6,761 nt of DNA from DASPKA01 sp035628335. Its GTDB lineage: Bacteria; Patescibacteriota; Doudnabacteria; UBA920. The stretch is taken from assembly GCA_035628335.1 (NCBI GenBank), contig DASPKA010000129.1:1-6761 (forward strand). The letters run 5' to 3'. Below the pieces are notes generated by a model. That model was not told the DNA's origin, searched no databases, and worked only from the letters and a program-made list of their open reading frames with translations. Position 1 is the stretch's first letter, and each line of letters starts with the position of its first letter. This document shows positions 5,485 to 6,761 of the stretch, piece by piece. A program made the translations under genes and the position numbers.

Positions 5485-6672
5485 CTACCGACCCACGAGC
5501 GGGGTAGCTTCCGAGGTTTGTTGAATAGTTCGAGCCGGCGCGGAGCCGAACTCATCTGAGATCGCACGGGAGGCTACCGCACTTCCCCCAGAATGAAGTA
5601 GTGCAATACCGCCGACCTCTCCAAAGTACCCGGGCACGACTACCCGGTAGTCTTTGAGCTTTCCACTGGCCAAGCTCGCTGCCACAATCTCATTCTGCAT
5701 AGTGAAAAGCATTGTGCCGGTTCCTGGGTCATAGGTCCCGGCCACATTTGGCCCAAAGCGGATCTCCAAGTCGTCTACCGAGAGTAGCACGGGCCTGAAC
5801 ACGCCCTGAACCGAAACTATCTCATATACGCTCCCCTTGTATCCCGGCGAGCCATCTCGCGCGGGCACTCGGGCTGTGAGTACGAAGATCCTACCGTTCA
5901 CTTGGAAGATGTGAACTGGCACATTCAGGTTCAAAATGAGTTTCGGCTCGGGCGCTTGCTTGCCGCTTTGGTATACTGGGACACTAAACACCGCTTCTTG
6001 GAATGGATCAATATACCAAATGTTTGACCCTACCAAAGTGCTGCCAGCGGTGATAAAGCTGTGGTTCCTCGGGAAGCTCTCTTCGTCAGTTGCGACCGAG
6101 GTGGTTTTGTCTATGGCGAAGTCCACAGGCAAGAAGTAACCCGCGCTGGTCGGAAGGTAAACAAACCTTCCATCGGACGCCGTGCCTTCTACATATGCCG
6201 ACAAGAGTGGATGGGGGAACACCGCCTTAGTTTGAAAATCACTGCCGAGGTCTACGGTAAAAAACTTACCGTACGCCTCGACGATCAAGCGCCCCTTGAC
6301 GTTTAGTACGTTCCCAAAAATCTCATTACGTTCCAAAACGAACGCAAGACTACGCAAACGTTTCGCGTCCGGCGCGCTAGCGACGAGGACCAAACCGTTA
6401 TCCGCGGATGTGAACGCGAACGGCGGGAGTTCGCCGGCCTGAGGTGCGGAAATCGTGCCGGCAAAACTTTTCACATGCAACTTGGCGGCATTTTGCCCTA
6501 ACCCGTTCTCTGATCGGATCCTGGTATTTTCAGCACGCTCAGCCATCCCTTGTTGCCAGATGCGCTTGAGCATCTCGGAACGGCTTTCTTGCGCTGTGGC
6601 GACCAAGACGAGCGCCAAAACCACAAACAATGCGCTCAGCATGAGCGCGGAAACGAGTTTTTGACTATTCAA
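5485..6672 (-). CDS. Secreted or membrane-anchored beta-rich protein of unknown function, 395 residues
   Basis: Family not recognised. I choose the TTG at 6672 because AGGAG ends eight bases before it and the next residues form a clean signal sequence: Lys5, then a hydrophobic core at about 6-24 (LVSALMLSALFVVLALVLV), then ATA-QE, a plausible signal-peptidase site after residue 27. The frame stays open upstream to another TTG at 6759, but that would bury the signal inside the protein. Residues 29-65 are charged and helix-like, possibly a spacer or coiled segment. The rest is a run of short beta segments with turns (DNGLVLVASAP, GRLIVEAYGKFFTVDL, DGRFVYLPTSAGYFLPVD, GSNIWYIDPFQEAVFSVPV, NGRIFVLTARV, GTMLFTMQNEIVAASL), suggesting a beta-propeller exposed outside the membrane. 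No lipobox cysteine, no cysteines in the mature part. Codons are clearly more GC-rich than in the genes to the left. It has its own strong terminator. Confidence 0.8.
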   Translation of the reverse strand: MNSQKLVSALMLSALFVVLALVLVATAQESRSEMLKRIWQQGMAERAENTRIRSENGLGQNAAKLHVKSFAGTISAPQAGELPPFAFTSADNGLVLVASAPDAKRLRSLAFVLERNEIFGNVLNVKGRLIVEAYGKFFTVDLGSDFQTKAVFPHPLLSAYVEGTASDGRFVYLPTSAGYFLPVDFAIDKTTSVATDEESFPRNHSFITAGSTLVGSNIWYIDPFQEAVFSVPVYQSGKQAPEPKLILNLNVPVHIFQVNGRIFVLTARVPARDGSPGYKGSVYEIVSVQGVFRPVLLSVDDLEIRFGPNVAGTYDPGTGTMLFTMQNEIVAASLASGKLKDYRVVVPGYFGEVGGIALLHSGGSAVASRAISDEFGSAPARTIQQTSEATPLVGR

Positions 6673-6680
6673 AACATTTT

Positions 6681-6685
6681 CTCCT
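6681..6685 (-). promoter_or_regulatory. Shine-Dalgarno sequence (AGGAG) supporting a TTG start
   Basis: AGGAG ends eight bases before the TTG at 6672. An ATG lies between them but in another frame, reading only two codons before a stop (ATG TTT TGA), so the TTG is the better start. Confidence 0.65.
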
Positions 6686-6698
6686 GTTTCATTGTAAA

Positions 6699-6710
6699 CC
6701 CCATTTGGGG
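6699..6710. repeat. Small leader hairpin CCCC-AAAT-GGGG
   Basis: Four G-C pairs with a four-base loop lie 13 bases upstream of the Shine-Dalgarno sequence of the right-end gene. If the promoter below is real it sits in the mRNA leader. It is too small to call a riboswitch. Confidence 0.35.
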
Positions 6711-6750
6711 CATCCAAGTGTTCTCCGACCTGGAAAACACGCAATTGAAG

Positions 6751-6756
6751 ACTATA
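6751..6756 (-). promoter_or_regulatory. Possible -10 box (TATAGT) of the right-end gene
   Basis: TATAGT within TTGTATAGT on the minus strand would give a leader of about 70 bases. The same nine bases occur at the putative promoter of the 241-residue gene (3853-3861). The -35 region lies outside the window, so this cannot be confirmed. Confidence 0.35.
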
Positions 6757-6761
6757 CAATA

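Noticed and set aside
6673..6759. N-terminal extension of the right-end gene to the TTG at 6759
   Set aside because: It would place 29 residues before a clean signal sequence; the AGGAG before the internal TTG fits much better.
1..6761. tRNA, rRNA, insertion sequence, prophage or defence island
   Set aside because: No tRNA or rRNA sequence, transposase, integrase, phage structural gene or known defence motif was found on either strand.

Overview
The window looks like a piece of a small bacterial genome of the Candidate Phyla Radiation (Patescibacteria/Parcubacteria) type. This is an inference from gene content and style: short intergenic gaps, compact proteins, a LOG-family protein with a long N-terminal extension, several genes without a Shine-Dalgarno sequence, and many stand-alone hypothetical genes. 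No ribosomal RNA or other taxonomic marker is present, so the placement is tentative.

Layout: Positions 1-1353 (minus strand) hold the first 451 codons of a transketolase that runs off the left edge. A 95-base AAAGTC/GACTTT repeat that folds into a long imperfect hairpin separates it from a glutamate racemase (murI, 1492-2325, minus). The racemase start codon overlaps the stop codon of an alpha/beta hydrolase (2322-3062, minus) as ATGA. Upstream of that lies a 241-residue protein of unknown function (3073-3798, minus), whose last codons are themselves a 13-bp terminator hairpin. A divergent intergenic region (3799-3884) then leads to a plus-strand LOG-family (TIGR00730-like) protein (3885-4694). 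The LOG gene and an unknown 123-residue minus-strand gene (4837-5208) converge on one bidirectional terminator at 4794-4833, after a structured, purine-rich 3' region. The 276-base gap 5209-5484 holds a promoter, an inverted repeat over its -35 box, a tandem 8-bp repeat and two further terminators. The right end is a minus-strand secreted or membrane-anchored beta-rich protein (5485-6672, TTG start), visibly more GC-rich than the left side.

How the genes fit together: transketolase (non-oxidative pentose phosphate pathway), glutamate racemase (D-glutamate for peptidoglycan), the alpha/beta hydrolase and the LOG nucleotide hydrolase are ordinary metabolic genes, and only hydrolase-murI shows clear translational coupling. 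The three proteins of unknown function are each transcribed with their own terminator, and all three have strong Shine-Dalgarno sequences, whereas none of the four metabolic genes has one. I found no defence system, mobile element, CRISPR array or RNA gene. The features most worth a second look are the repeat element, the terminator inside coding sequence, the operator-like repeat and the three unknown genes.
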